Source: JBBIQS01 sp037442205
GTDB lineage: Bacteria > Myxococcota > Myxococcia > Myxococcales > UBA5297
Length of the DNA stretch: 11,646 nucleotides
Direction of reading: 5' to 3'
Assembly (NCBI GenBank): GCA_037442205.1
Contig: JBBIQS010000138.1
Span: forward strand, 1 to 11,646
The position numbers and the translations under genes were made by a program. The notes beneath the pieces were generated by a model, which ran no database searches, had not been told where the DNA came from, and worked only from the letters and a program-made list of their open reading frames with translations. Of this stretch, positions 1 through 6,437 are shown piece by piece; the first letter of the stretch is position 1; the number at the start of each line of letters is the position of its first letter.

Positions 1-60
1 CTGCCTTTCTGGCATGAGGGAAGCGGCGAGCAGGGACAACCTGGCAATGCGGCGAATCAG
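1..60 (-). CDS. Possible start of a further secreted protein, cut by the window edge
   Basis: After the VOC gene, the minus strand reads in one frame IRRIARLSLLAASLMPERQ, which looks like the beginning of a signal peptide (two arginines, then a hydrophobic run). The frame overlaps the VOC stop codon as CTGA, so it would need a rare CTG start at 60, a TTG at 39 or an ATG at 15. Only 60 bases are visible, so this is a weak suggestion. Confidence 0.2.
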   Translation of the reverse strand, partial: MIRRIARLSLLAASLMPERQ

Positions 61-533
61 TGCAGCGCCTCGCGCTCCATCTGCTGGACGAGCTTCTGCG
101 CGGCGCTGCGCAGCTCCGACTCGCTGACCTCGCGCACGTGCTGGCCCATTCCCCACTCCAGCCCGAACGGATCGAGCAGGATGCCGTAGCGATCGCCCCA
201 GAACTGGTCGGCGAGCGGCATCACCTCTTTGCAGCCGGCGGACAGAGCCCGCTGGAAGCGTCCGTCGACGTCGGCGCCGAAGAACTGGAGCACCACCGGC
301 GAGCCGCCCAGTGAGCGGGCCGAGCGCGCCCCGGGTCCGGCGTCGCTGACCATCAGCACCGAGTCGCCGATCTTGAGCTCGGCGTGCATGATCGAGCCGG
401 CGGGGCCGGGCATTCGCGACAGCTCCTGCGCGCCGAAGGCCCGCTTGTAGAACTCGATCGCGGCTGCCGCGTCGTCGAAGACGATCGACGGGGTGATGGA
501 GTGGTAGGCGGGTCGGGCGACGGCTTTGTCCAT
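57..533 (-). CDS. VOC-superfamily (PhnB/glyoxalase-like) protein
   Basis: The 158 residues match the PhnB-like branch of the vicinal-oxygen-chelate fold. ITPSIVFDDAAAAIEFYKRAFGA (13-35) is the first beta-alpha unit. MHAELKIGDSVLMVSD (49-64) carries H50 and E52 at the positions often used for metal in the superfamily. WGDRYG (112-117) and DPFGLEW (121-127) are the second-half signatures. VREVSESEL follows the PhnB pattern ending in a helix. Family members include glyoxalases, antibiotic-binding proteins and many with no known substrate, so the reaction cannot be told. It is cytoplasmic (no signal), unlike its two neighbours. ATG 533 has GGAGGAG 6 nt upstream. A role in stress or detoxification is only a guess. 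Confidence 0.9.
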   Translation of the reverse strand: MDKAVARPAYHSITPSIVFDDAAAAIEFYKRAFGAQELSRMPGPAGSIMHAELKIGDSVLMVSDAGPGARSARSLGGSPVVLQFFGADVDGRFQRALSAGCKEVMPLADQFWGDRYGILLDPFGLEWGMGQHVREVSESELRSAAQKLVQQMEREALH

Positions 534-566
534 GGCGGGCTCCTCCGGTGGCTGAACCCGGAAAAG

Positions 567-1622
567 CTAGTTCCTGCCCGGCCCTGGAGCCCGCGCCCCG
601 TCCCCGGTCCTAATCGGGGGAGGACTCGCCTTCTGGTTGGCCAGCCAGGTGAGCCAGGATTTCTCGTCGCAGGCGTCCGGGCAGTCGGCGAGCAGCACGT
701 GGACGCGCAGCTCCCTGAGGGCCGCGCAGGCAGCCTCGCCGATGCGGGGATGGGCGAGCAGGCCGACCAGGTCCGGAACCTCATCCCGGCCGCCGAGCCG
801 CCCGAGCGCGTGCAGCGCGCACTCGGAGACCGAGATCGGAGGAAGGTCGGGGAACTGTGCCGACGCGGGATTGGTGAAGGTGGCCAGGTCCTTCAGCGCC
901 CGGCGAACCTCGGGCAGAGCTTGGCGAGTCCCCAGCATCCCCAGCCCCTCCAGCGCCGAGCAGCGCACCCGCGGGGAGACGTCCTTGGCGGCGGCGCGCA
1001 GCGGCTCGGCCAGGTCCAGCAGCTTCGTGTACGTCAGCAGGGTCGCCGCCAGGAAGCGCCTTGGCTCGTCGCGCGAGGAGAGATCCTCCACCAGCAGCTT
1101 GCTCCCCGCCTCCGGGTCGCCGAGGAAGAACAGCGCCAGGGTCAGCCGCATGCGAGTCGCCCACGGCAGGCCAGGCAGGGCCGCGATCATCCGCTCCCGC
1201 AGCAGCTTCCTTCCGCGGGCCGCGAGCTTGTGGACGTCCCCTGCGAAACCGGTCTCGAGCCGGTCGGGAAGGAACTGTAGCTCCCGCTCGAGCGGCGCCG
1301 AATCGGTGAGCAGCTCCTCCAGCCAGCCCATCACCTGCTTCGACATCTCGCGCCCGTCGCCCACCAACTCGTAGGCTCTGGGGAACCTGGTCGGGAAGAG
1401 CCGGCGCTCCATCGCCTCACTCAGCCGGTCGTCGTAGCGGTGCCGCTCGTCCTCGGGCAGCTTCTCGAGCTCCGCGATGAGCGCGCGTCCGACCCTCTCC
1501 TCGTCGGACTTGGGATCGGCCAGCTCCTCCAAGCCGCGCTCGATCGCGGGCGGGATCGGCTGCGCGCTGGCGGTGAGCGCGGCAAGGCAGGCGAGCAGCG
1601 CGACGATGATCTTGCTGGTCAT
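567..1622 (-). CDS. Secreted HEAT-repeat protein of unknown function
   Basis: The 351 residues start with a clear signal peptide (MTSKIIVALLACLAALTASA, likely cut before QPIPP), so it should work outside the cytoplasm. The rest is almost all helical. HEAT-like pairs are visible from about 165 to 310, for example RRFLAATLLTYTKLLDLAEPLRAAAKD, PRVRCSALEGLGMLGTRQALPEVRRALKD and SECALHALGRLGGRDEVPDLVGLLAHP. HEAT arrays usually bind other proteins; no enzyme motif is present. The C-terminus has a cysteine pair (CPDAC) and a Pro/Gly-rich tail. ATG 1622 has AGGAG 6-7 nt upstream. It sits 25 bp after the previous secreted-protein gene and 33 bp before the VOC gene, so a three-gene operon is likely. 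A joint role of the two secreted proteins is inference. Confidence 0.85.
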   Translation of the reverse strand: MTSKIIVALLACLAALTASAQPIPPAIERGLEELADPKSDEERVGRALIAELEKLPEDERHRYDDRLSEAMERRLFPTRFPRAYELVGDGREMSKQVMGWLEELLTDSAPLERELQFLPDRLETGFAGDVHKLAARGRKLLRERMIAALPGLPWATRMRLTLALFFLGDPEAGSKLLVEDLSSRDEPRRFLAATLLTYTKLLDLAEPLRAAAKDVSPRVRCSALEGLGMLGTRQALPEVRRALKDLATFTNPASAQFPDLPPISVSECALHALGRLGGRDEVPDLVGLLAHPRIGEAACAALRELRVHVLLADCPDACDEKSWLTWLANQKASPPPIRTGDGARAPGPGRN

Positions 1623-1647
1623 GGAGAGCTCCTGCGTATTTCAGGGA

Positions 1648-2811
1648 TTACCGCGGCGCGGCAACTAGCCACACTTGCCGAGGTTCGTCCTCGCGCTGGG
1701 TCGTGAAGGCGATCCATCGCCGGTCCCCGGAGACCGAGGCATTATCCACCGCGCCGAAATTCTGGAGGCCGGGGATCGCCTCGGCGAGCTTCCAGGTCCG
1801 GCCGGGGTCGGCGGTGGCCGAGAACTCGCCGTTGGGTTGCAGCGAGAACCGCCGGGCGAAGAGCGGGCCGCCTTCGTGGGCATCGGCAAGCGCTTCGATC
1901 GGCCGCTCCGTCAGCGCTCCGGCGCGAGGCTCGGCGCAGCGGATGGTCGGCCGAGGCGGCGCCCCCGAGTCCAGCGCCAGGCACAGCAGCCCGCGGTTCC
2001 AGAAGAGCCCGTCCTCCTCGCGCTCGAGCAGCTCGCCGAGCTGGCGAGCCTTCTCGAATCGAAGCGGCTGCGAGGCGCGGCGCACCGCCGCCAGCCGCTG
2101 CCGAAGTTGTTCGCGGCGCTCCTCCAGCTCCCGGGTCTCCAGCTGGTCGAGGCGGCGCTCGGCCTCGGACCATTCCCCGAGGTCGAGGTCCAGCTTCGCC
2201 AGGACGAGATCGACCCGCGGCAGATAGGGGTCCTCCGCACCGCGGCGCTCTCCGCCGGGCCACTGAAGGAGCGCCAGGATATCTCTTTGCGCTCCGATCG
2301 AGGCCAGGTCCTTCTTGGTGCCGGGCTTCGTGCCCTCGAGCCGGCTCAGCTCGCGCTCGATCGCGGGGTCGATGGCCAGCTTGCCGGTGTCGGAATGGAA
2401 GACCAGTCGAAGGCTTCCCGCGCCCTGGACTACGAGCACGCCGGCCCGGTCGCAGCTCACCCGCAGATCGGAGGGACCCCGGGGAGGAAGAACAGGGGAC
2501 GGAAAGGTGCCGAACATTCGGCCCAGGGGATGGGAGGCAGGAGGAGGATCAGGGGGCGCAAACAGGTCGAACGTCCCGCCCATGGGATCGTGGTGCACGG
2601 TTCCCAGCTCTCGTTGGACCCGGAGCAGCTCGCCGCCGCCTTCGATCGAGACGGTGAACGTCTCGGACAGGTAGTCGACGAAGCCCGCGGCGCCGCTGGT
2701 GTCCTCCCATCGGATGAAGACGTCGCGGCCGCCGAGCGAGCAGGCCGGGGCGTCCTTTGCAGGCACAGCGGTGGCGAGGAACGCCAGGAGGAATTGGCCG
2801 CTGAGAATCAC
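1648..2811 (-). CDS. Secreted protein of unknown function with TPR-like and beta-propeller-like parts
   Basis: I do not recognise the family. The 387 residues begin with a likely Sec signal peptide (1-18, hydrophobic LLAFLATAVPA), so the protein is probably periplasmic or exported. Residues about 30-150 are beta-rich, with proline clusters near 85-110. Residues about 205-260 are helical and charged: VLAKLDLDLGEWSEAERRLDQLE resembles one tetratricopeptide unit, followed by an Arg/Glu-rich stretch that may form a coiled coil. The C-terminal stretch VSGDRRWIAFTTQRED..QVWLV resembles one strand set of a TolB/WD40-like beta-propeller, as in PD40 repeats, but I see only one repeat. Start GTG 2811 has GAGGTG 4-5 nt upstream. 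It lies 25 bp before the HEAT-repeat gene, so the two are probably cotranscribed. Confidence 0.75.
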   Translation of the reverse strand: MILSGQFLLAFLATAVPAKDAPACSLGGRDVFIRWEDTSGAAGFVDYLSETFTVSIEGGGELLRVQRELGTVHHDPMGGTFDLFAPPDPPPASHPLGRMFGTFPSPVLPPRGPSDLRVSCDRAGVLVVQGAGSLRLVFHSDTGKLAIDPAIERELSRLEGTKPGTKKDLASIGAQRDILALLQWPGGERRGAEDPYLPRVDLVLAKLDLDLGEWSEAERRLDQLETRELEERREQLRQRLAAVRRASQPLRFEKARQLGELLEREEDGLFWNRGLLCLALDSGAPPRPTIRCAEPRAGALTERPIEALADAHEGGPLFARRFSLQPNGEFSATADPGRTWKLAEAIPGLQNFGAVDNASVSGDRRWIAFTTQREDEPRQVWLVAAPR

Positions 2812-3111
2812 CTCGCACCTCGGTCTAGCCGCCGCACGACGCCGGCTCCATCCCGTGCGTCGCGCGAGCGCGAGAAGCGGGGAAGCGACTCGGAAGCGCC
2901 GTCGCTTGAGCGGGGAGCCGGCGGCTCGGTCCCTTCCGCGATCCGGCCCTGGAGATCAACCAGGCTCGAGGGAGGCGGTGCGCGCCTCGGTGCGGGGCGA
3001 GCTCCCAATCGCGCGACCGCACGCTGGGTTTCGGCTCAGGCTTAGCCCGAGAGCGCGCCGGTCTACCGACCGGCCGAACCTTAGGCTTCGTGGTCCAACG
3101 AACTTCGACGG
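2812..3111. other. Gap between the SRP RNA terminator and the secreted-protein genes
   Basis: This 300-base stretch holds no believable gene. A perfect small palindrome, GCCGGTC/GACCGGC with loop TACC, lies at 3057-3074. The promoter of the downstream operon should be here, but I find no convincing -35/-10 pair. GAGGTG, the ribosome-binding site of the next gene, lies at its very end on the minus strand. Confidence 0.5.
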
Positions 3112-3158
3112 CAGAAAAGCCGAGGGCCCGGTCTCCATCGCTGGAAACCGGGCCCTCG
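3112..3158 (-). terminator. Strong intrinsic terminator after the SRP RNA
   Basis: CGAGGGCCCGGT (3147-3158 read on the minus strand) pairs with ACCGGGCCCTCG (3121-3132). After one wobble pair the stem continues with TCCA/TGGA around a GCGA loop, about 17 pairs in total. GCTTTTC follows on the minus strand. It starts 10 bases after the SRP RNA closing stem and marks the end of the tadA-tRNA-tRNA-SRP unit. Confidence 0.9.
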
Positions 3159-3168
3159 TGAAGGGGAA

Positions 3169-3246
3169 GGTCGGGCACACGTTAGGAATCGCTACCGTTG
3201 CTTCCTTCCGGACCTGGCGGGGTTCACGCCCTCCCGTTGCCCGACC
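3169..3246 (-). ncRNA. ffs: Signal recognition particle RNA (4.5S, small bacterial type)
   Basis: RNA core of the signal recognition particle. It binds Ffh and its receptor FtsY, and targets nascent membrane and secreted proteins to the translocon. The minus strand holds the diagnostic Ffh-binding hairpin: CAGGTCCGGAAGGAAGC (complement of 3200-3216) with its GGAA tetraloop, and the symmetric-loop stretch AGCAACGG. The outer ends pair as GGTCGGGCAACG with CGTGTGCCCGACC. There is no Alu domain, so it is the short form. The ends are set by the closing stem and may differ by a few bases. It follows two serine tRNAs and runs straight into a strong terminator. Confidence 0.95.
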
Positions 3247-3276
3247 ACAACTCTTCGTTTTCGACTTTCAACGCCT

Positions 3277-3306
3277 CGCACCCTGACTAACTTCCCTCCG
3301 GGTGCG
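3277..3306 (-). other. 7-bp inverted repeat between tRNA-Ser(GGA) and SRP RNA
   Basis: CGCACCC (3277-3283) and GGGTGCG (3300-3306) are exact reverse complements with a 16-base loop. It lies in the spacer between the tRNA and the SRP RNA, with no T tract, and I see no promoter in this spacer. It may guide processing of a joint transcript. Confidence 0.4.
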
Positions 3307-3309
3307 GCT

Positions 3310-3397
<88 letters not shown>

Positions 3398-3406
3398 AAG
3401 CTGCTT

Positions 3407-3435
3407 CCCCGCCGCGCGCGTGAGGCGCGGCGGGG
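3407..3435 (-). other. Perfect 11-bp hairpin between the two serine tRNAs
   Basis: CCCCGCCGCGC (3407-3417) and GCGCGGCGGGG (3425-3435) are exact reverse complements around a 7-base loop. The hairpin fills most of the 45-bp spacer between the tRNAs. No T tract follows on the minus strand, so a processing or stabilising role is as likely as termination. Confidence 0.6.
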
Positions 3436-3442
3436 CGTATGG

Positions 3443-3530
3443 CGGAGAGCGTAGGATTCGAACCTACGGTACCGTTGCCGGTACACTGGATTTCGAGTCC
3501 AGCGCCTTAGACCAGCTCGGCCAGCTCTCC
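3443..3530 (-). tRNA. tRNA-Ser (CGA anticodon)
   Basis: Class II tRNA with a long variable arm. The acceptor strands GGAGAGC (3524-3530) and GCTCTCC (3444-3450) pair, and the discriminator base is G (3443). The T-arm reads TAGGTTCGAATCCTA. The anticodon arm CTGGA-CTCGAAA-TCCAG gives CGA, the complement of TCG at 3493-3495. It reads UCG codons. CCA is not encoded. It starts 5 nt after the tadA stop codon, so it is almost certainly cut out of the tadA transcript. Confidence 0.96.
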
Positions 3531-3535
3531 ATAAA

Positions 3536-4033
3536 TCAACCTTCGCTCGCTGCTCTGGCGCGCAGGCGTTGGAAGAACGCCTTGAGCGCCGCGCTGCACT
3601 CCTCTTTCAGCACGCCCTCGGTCACTTGCGCCTGGTGGTTGAGGCGCCGGTCGTTGAGCAGGTCCATCAGCGACCCGACCGCGCCGGCCTTCGGATCGCG
3701 GCAGCCGAAGACCACCCGATCCACCCGGGCCAGCACCAGCGCCCCGGCGCACATCGAACACGGCTCCAAGGTCACGTACAGCGTCACCCCGGTGAGGCGC
3801 CAAGCATTGAGCGAGCGTGCCGCTGCTTGAACAGCGAGCATCTCGGCGTGGGCGGTGGGATCCAGCGCGCTCTCGCGCGCGTTGCGACCCCGGCCGATGA
3901 CTTGGCCGTCCTTGACCGCGATCGCCCCGACCGGGATCTCTCCCTGCGCCGCCGCGGCCTCGGCCTCGGCGAGCGCGAGGCGCATGAACGCCTCGTCGCG
4001 GGCGGGATCACTCCCGTGTTCCACGCCTTGCAC
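3536..4033 (-). CDS. tadA: tRNA-specific adenosine deaminase TadA
   Basis: TadA deaminates the wobble adenosine (A34) of tRNA-Arg(ACG) to inosine so that one tRNA reads CGU, CGC and CGA. It is essential in many bacteria. The 165-residue protein has the zinc deaminase motifs: HAE with zinc ligand H62 and proton-shuttle glutamate E64, and PCSMC with ligands C92 and C95. The order and spacing equal E. coli H57/E59/C87/C90. GEIPVGAIAV near residues 31-40 and the C-terminal helix with the FFQRLR stretch are also typical. GTG 4033 is chosen because GAAGGG lies about 7 nt upstream and it follows a promoter at a sensible distance; GTG 4024 is a fallback. The stop codon is only 5 nt from the tRNA-Ser(CGA) gene. 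tadA next to an SRP RNA gene is also seen in Bacillus subtilis (yaaJ-scr-dnaX), although no dnaX follows here. Confidence 0.96.
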   Translation of the reverse strand: MQGVEHGSDPARDEAFMRLALAEAEAAAAQGEIPVGAIAVKDGQVIGRGRNARESALDPTAHAEMLAVQAAARSLNAWRLTGVTLYVTLEPCSMCAGALVLARVDRVVFGCRDPKAGAVGSLMDLLNDRRLNHQAQVTEGVLKEECSAALKAFFQRLRARAASEG

Positions 4034-4063
4034 TACCTATCCCTTCTGCCAAAGAGCCGGGGG

Positions 4064-4092
4064 ATATTGCCGATTGAGCCCTCGGGCGTCAA
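4064..4092 (-). promoter_or_regulatory. Sigma70-type promoter of tadA and the RNA genes
   Basis: On the minus strand TTGACG (-35, 4087-4092) is followed after exactly 17 bases by CAATAT (-10, 4064-4069). The -35 matches five of six consensus bases; the -10 keeps the important second A and last T. Transcription would start near 4057, giving a leader of about 24 nt to the tadA GTG. No comparable promoter is seen between tadA and the SRP RNA terminator. Confidence 0.7.
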
Positions 4093-4163
4093 GCGAGTCT
4101 TCACTTGTTCCCGCGGCCGGGAGCTGTGCGGCGATGTGAACGGGCGGGAGGGCGCGGGCTTCT

Positions 4164-4385
4164 TCACTGGGCGGGAGCCGTCCGCCGGCGATGGCGGCAC
4201 TCCGATTCCTGCTGCCGGCATTCGGTCCTGCAGCTCAGCCGATCCGGCCCGCGGCGTCCGTCACAGGCACGCTCGCAGGTCGAGGTGTGGCGGGCGCAGT
4301 CGTCCAGCTCCAGGTTGCGGCGCGAGCCGGCCGGGCTCTCGGCGAGCAGCGTGGCGACAAGCGGGAGGAGGGCGAAGGAGGACAT
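4164..4385 (-). CDS. Small secreted six-cysteine protein, function unknown
   Basis: I do not recognise this 73-residue protein. Residues 1-20 (MSSFALLPLVATLLAESPAG) look like a Sec signal peptide, though the basic n-region is missing. The mature part has exactly six cysteines at 30, 37, 41, 52, 56 and 63, spaced C-x6-C-x3-C-x10-C-x3-C-x6-C. This mirror-symmetric twin CX3C layout would suit a disulfide-laddered helical hairpin outside the cytoplasm. The last residues are Arg-rich. Third codon positions are nearly all G or C, as in the neighbouring genes, which supports coding. Start ATG 4385 has only a weak GGAA upstream, the main doubt. It stands alone between the repeat element and the tadA promoter. 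An absence of homologs would weaken the call. Confidence 0.55.
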   Translation of the reverse strand: MSSFALLPLVATLLAESPAGSRRNLELDDCARHTSTCERACDGRRGPDRLSCRTECRQQESECRHRRRTAPAQ

Positions 4386-4417
4386 GGGCGGTTTCCGGAC
4401 TCGGCGCCCGTCTCACC

Positions 4418-4583
4418 CCCTCACCCGCAACCCTCTCCGTCGGCTGGCGCCTCCGGAGGAGGGGGCTCGCCCGAGTCAATTCCGGAGCGGAGTGCCTGCA
4501 GCGGACCGGCACGCGCGCCGCCGTGGAGTCACCCCCTACTCCCGAGGCTTCAGCCGAGGGAGAGGGGGCCGGGGGGGTGAGGG
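4418..4583. repeat. Palindromic intergenic element with inverted C/T-rich ends
   Basis: The left end CCCTCACCCGCAACCCTCTCC (4418-4438) is matched in inverted form by 4559-4583, whose reverse complement begins CCCTCACCCCCCC and ends CCCCTCTCC. Inside, CCCCCTACTCCC (4532-4543) and GGGAGAGGGGG (4558-4568) form a strong hairpin with GGC/GCC pairing nearer the loop. Such CCCTCACC...CCTCTCC palindromes are familiar as dispersed intergenic repeats in many genomes. It fills the space between the small cysteine-rich gene and the bactofilin gene. I see no open frame or transposase in it; mobility is inferred only from its structure. Confidence 0.55.
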
Positions 4584-4591
4584 CAGGCGGA

Positions 4592-4624
4592 CCGCGGGAC
4601 CCCGCGAAGAGCGGAGCCCCGCGG
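4592..4624 (-). terminator. GC-rich hairpin after the bactofilin gene
   Basis: CCGCGGG (4592-4598) and CCCGCGG (4618-4624) pair perfectly, and the inside pairs again over six bases around a short loop. On the minus strand it lies 24 bp after the bactofilin stop. It lacks a T tract, so it may stop or protect the transcript rather than act as a classic intrinsic terminator. Confidence 0.45.
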
Positions 4625-4648
4625 CCGTTTTAAGAATTTGCAGATCGA

Positions 4649-5194
4649 TTACTTCTTGGATTCCTCGGCCGCCTTGAGCGGAGTGACCGTGGCGCCGGAC
4701 TTGGAGCCCAGGTTCTCCATCTTGGCCGCGCCCTCGAAGAGCACGCCGCGCTCGATCATCAGCGACGGGGTCTCGATGTTGCCGCGGACCTTGGCGTTGG
4801 CCTTGAGCTCCACCAGCTGGGCGGCCTTGATGTTGCCGTTGACCTCGCCGAACACCACCACCGAGCCCGCGGTGATCTCGGCGCTCACCTTGGCGGTGTC
4901 GTCGATCTGCAGCTTGTCCTTGGAGAAGATCTGCCCGGTGAACTTGCCGGCCAGCCGCACCTCGCCTTCGAAGGTCAGCTTGCCCTCGAACTCGGTGCCG
5001 CGGCCCAGGACCGCGTTCACTTCGCCGCCGCCGCTGCGCGGCAGCACTTCGTCTTCCCGCTTGAGCATCGCCATCGACTTGCTCTCCTTGTCCGTCGTCT
5101 CGTTTGCCGGCGCCGGCTTCGGCGCCACCTCTTGCTGCCGCTCCGGCGCCGCCTTCGGCTCCGGCTCGGCGATTTTCTTCGACCAGAGTGCCAT
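4649..5194 (-). CDS. Bactofilin (polymer-forming cytoskeletal protein)
   Basis: Bactofilins self-assemble without nucleotide into filaments built from a right-handed beta-helix. They act as scaffolds for cell shape, polar positioning or chromosome arms. This protein has 181 residues. Residues 1-58 are a Lys/Glu/Pro/Ala-rich, probably disordered tail. About 60-160 form the bactofilin (DUF583) core, seen as repeated short beta-strand units such as LGRGTEFEGKLTFEGEVRLAGKFTG, LQIDDTAKVSAEI, VVVFGEVNGNI and VELKANAKVRGNI. About 161-181 form a short charged tail. No transmembrane segment or signal peptide is seen, so it is cytoplasmic or membrane-peripheral. ATG 5194 fits the usual N-terminus and has GGAG about 10 nt upstream. 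In Myxococcus xanthus, bactofilins encoded beside parAB (BacNOP) scaffold ParAB-parS through PadC. No padC is visible here, so a similar role is inference from position. Confidence 0.93.
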   Translation of the reverse strand: MALWSKKIAEPEPKAAPERQQEVAPKPAPANETTDKESKSMAMLKREDEVLPRSGGGEVNAVLGRGTEFEGKLTFEGEVRLAGKFTGQIFSKDKLQIDDTAKVSAEITAGSVVVFGEVNGNIKAAQLVELKANAKVRGNIETPSLMIERGVLFEGAAKMENLGSKSGATVTPLKAAEESKK

Positions 5195-5350
5195 CGCCCG
5201 TCGCTCCGCCGCCTCGGCCCCGACCCCGTCGTCTCAAGAGCTCGCGGTGGGCCGCCCCGCCCTCTTGCCCCAGGGCACCCCGCCCCGGCACCGGCTCAAC
5301 CGAGGGGGGTTCTGATTGCTTCCCACCCGGTCCGCCTCCGACCGGCGCGA

Positions 5351-5380
5351 ATACTGCGCGCGCCCCAGGCCAAAGGGCAA
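5351..5380 (-). promoter_or_regulatory. Possible promoter for the bactofilin gene
   Basis: On the minus strand TTGCCC (5375-5380) is followed after 18 bases by CAGTAT (5351-5356), a weak sigma70-like pair in the 204-bp gap between parB and the bactofilin gene. It would leave a leader of about 150 nt. The match is poor at the -10 and could be chance; readthrough from parAB is equally possible. Confidence 0.25.
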
Positions 5381-5398
5381 GCGCCAACGGAAGGGGGC

Positions 5399-6304
5399 CT
5401 AGCCCCTGCGATCAGGGAGCAGCCTGGCCAGGATCCGATCCAGGTCGGCGTAGCTGTAGAACTCGAGCTCCAGCCGCCCCTTGCCTCCCTTGTCGACGAT
5501 CTTGGCCTTGGTCCCCAGGGTCCGCTGAAGCTGCTCGGTGAGCGAGCGAACCTGGGGGCTGTCGGCCTTCTTCGGCTCTTCCTTCTTGCCGGTGCCCTTC
5601 TCCTTGAGCTTGCGGACCAGCTGCTCGGTCGCCCGCACCGACAGGTGGAGGGAGGTCACCTGGTGGGCGGCCTTCTTGATCGCCTCTTCATCGGCCAGGC
5701 CGAGCAGCGCGCGGGCGTGGCCCATGTTGAGCGAGCCGTCGACGAGCGAGCTCTTGATCTCCTTGGGCAGGTTGAGCAGGCGCAGCGAGTTGGCGATCGA
5801 CGAGCGGTCCTTGCCGACGCGGGCGGCCACCATCTCCTGGGTCAGCTGGTGCTCCTCGATCAGGCGCTTGTAACCTTCGGCCTCTTCGATCGGGTTGAGG
5901 TCCTCGCGCTGCAGGTTCTCGATCAGCGCGATCTCGAAGGCGTCCTTCTCGTTGGTCTCGCGGACGATCGCCGGGACCTCTTTGAGGCCCGCCAGTTGGG
6001 CCGCCCGCCAGCGCCGCTCGCCGGCGATGATCCGGTAGTGGCCCATGTCCCGGCGAACCAGGATCGGCTGGACGATGCCCTTGGAGCGGATCGATGCCGC
6101 CAGCTCGTCGAGGGCGTTGGCGTCGAAGTGCTGGCGCGGCTGGCGCTCGTCGCGCTCGACCTGCTCGATCGGCAGGCTGAGGATCTGAGGGCCGCGCGGA
6201 GCCGTCGCGACCGAATTGCCAGAGGGCGAGGCGCCTGGGATCAGAGCCCCCAGCCCGCGGCCCAGCGCGGGCCGCTTCATCTTGTCCTGAGGAATCATCG
6301 TCAC
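5399..6304 (-). CDS. parB: Chromosome-partitioning protein ParB (Spo0J-like CTPase)
   Basis: ParB binds parS, uses CTP to clamp and slide on DNA, and stimulates ParA; 301 residues from GTG 6304. Order of parts: a basic N-terminal ParA-activating segment KRPALGRGLGALIPG (10-24); a linker; the ParB/Srx CTP-binding domain (about 42-134) with GERRWRAA at 95-102 and ENLQRE at 129-134; the helix-turn-helix parS-binding region around 152-180 (LTQEMVAARVGKDRSSIANSLRL region); a Lys/Glu-rich linker; and the C-terminal dimerisation domain from about 255. GTG 6304 is chosen because GGGGGGAGA ends 5 nt before it; ATG 6298 and ATG 6280 are possible alternatives, differing only in a few residues before the conserved KRPALGRGL. 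parA lies upstream and a bactofilin gene 204 bp downstream, all on one strand. Confidence 0.97.
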   Translation of the reverse strand: MTMIPQDKMKRPALGRGLGALIPGASPSGNSVATAPRGPQILSLPIEQVERDERQPRQHFDANALDELAASIRSKGIVQPILVRRDMGHYRIIAGERRWRAAQLAGLKEVPAIVRETNEKDAFEIALIENLQREDLNPIEEAEGYKRLIEEHQLTQEMVAARVGKDRSSIANSLRLLNLPKEIKSSLVDGSLNMGHARALLGLADEEAIKKAAHQVTSLHLSVRATEQLVRKLKEKGTGKKEEPKKADSPQVRSLTEQLQRTLGTKAKIVDKGGKGRLELEFYSYADLDRILARLLPDRRG

Positions 6305-6346
6305 TTGTTCTCCCCCCGAAGCTGTTGTTTCCGGTCACCTCGAGCG

Positions 6347-6379
6347 CTTCGACGAGCTCAGGGCTTCGCTGAGTCGAAG
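6347..6379. repeat. Intergenic palindrome (REP-like) between parA and parB
   Basis: The left arm CTTCGACGAGCTCAG (6347-6361) and right arm CTGAGTCGAAG (6369-6379) can pair as CTTCGA...CTCAG with a short interruption around a 7-base loop. Sequences of the type TTCGAC..GCTCAGG..TCGAAG are common as dispersed intergenic repeats in many bacterial genomes (established pattern, from memory). It fills the middle of the 133-bp parA-parB gap and would form a hairpin in a parAB transcript. Only one copy is in this window, so its repeat status is inferred. Confidence 0.6.
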
Positions 6380-6437
6380 GGCCGCTGATTCCAGGGTTCG
6401 GTCCGAATCCGGCGCGGGCCGGAGTCCGGAGGAGGCG

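Noticed and set aside
1742..1750. TTATCCACC, a one-mismatch DnaA box
   Set aside because: It is isolated inside a coding region; one such match in nearly 12 kb is expected by chance.
4017..4025. TGTTCCACG, half of a parS site, at the start of tadA
   Set aside because: The second half is missing (the sequence continues CCTTGCAC), and the CACGTG core is broken.
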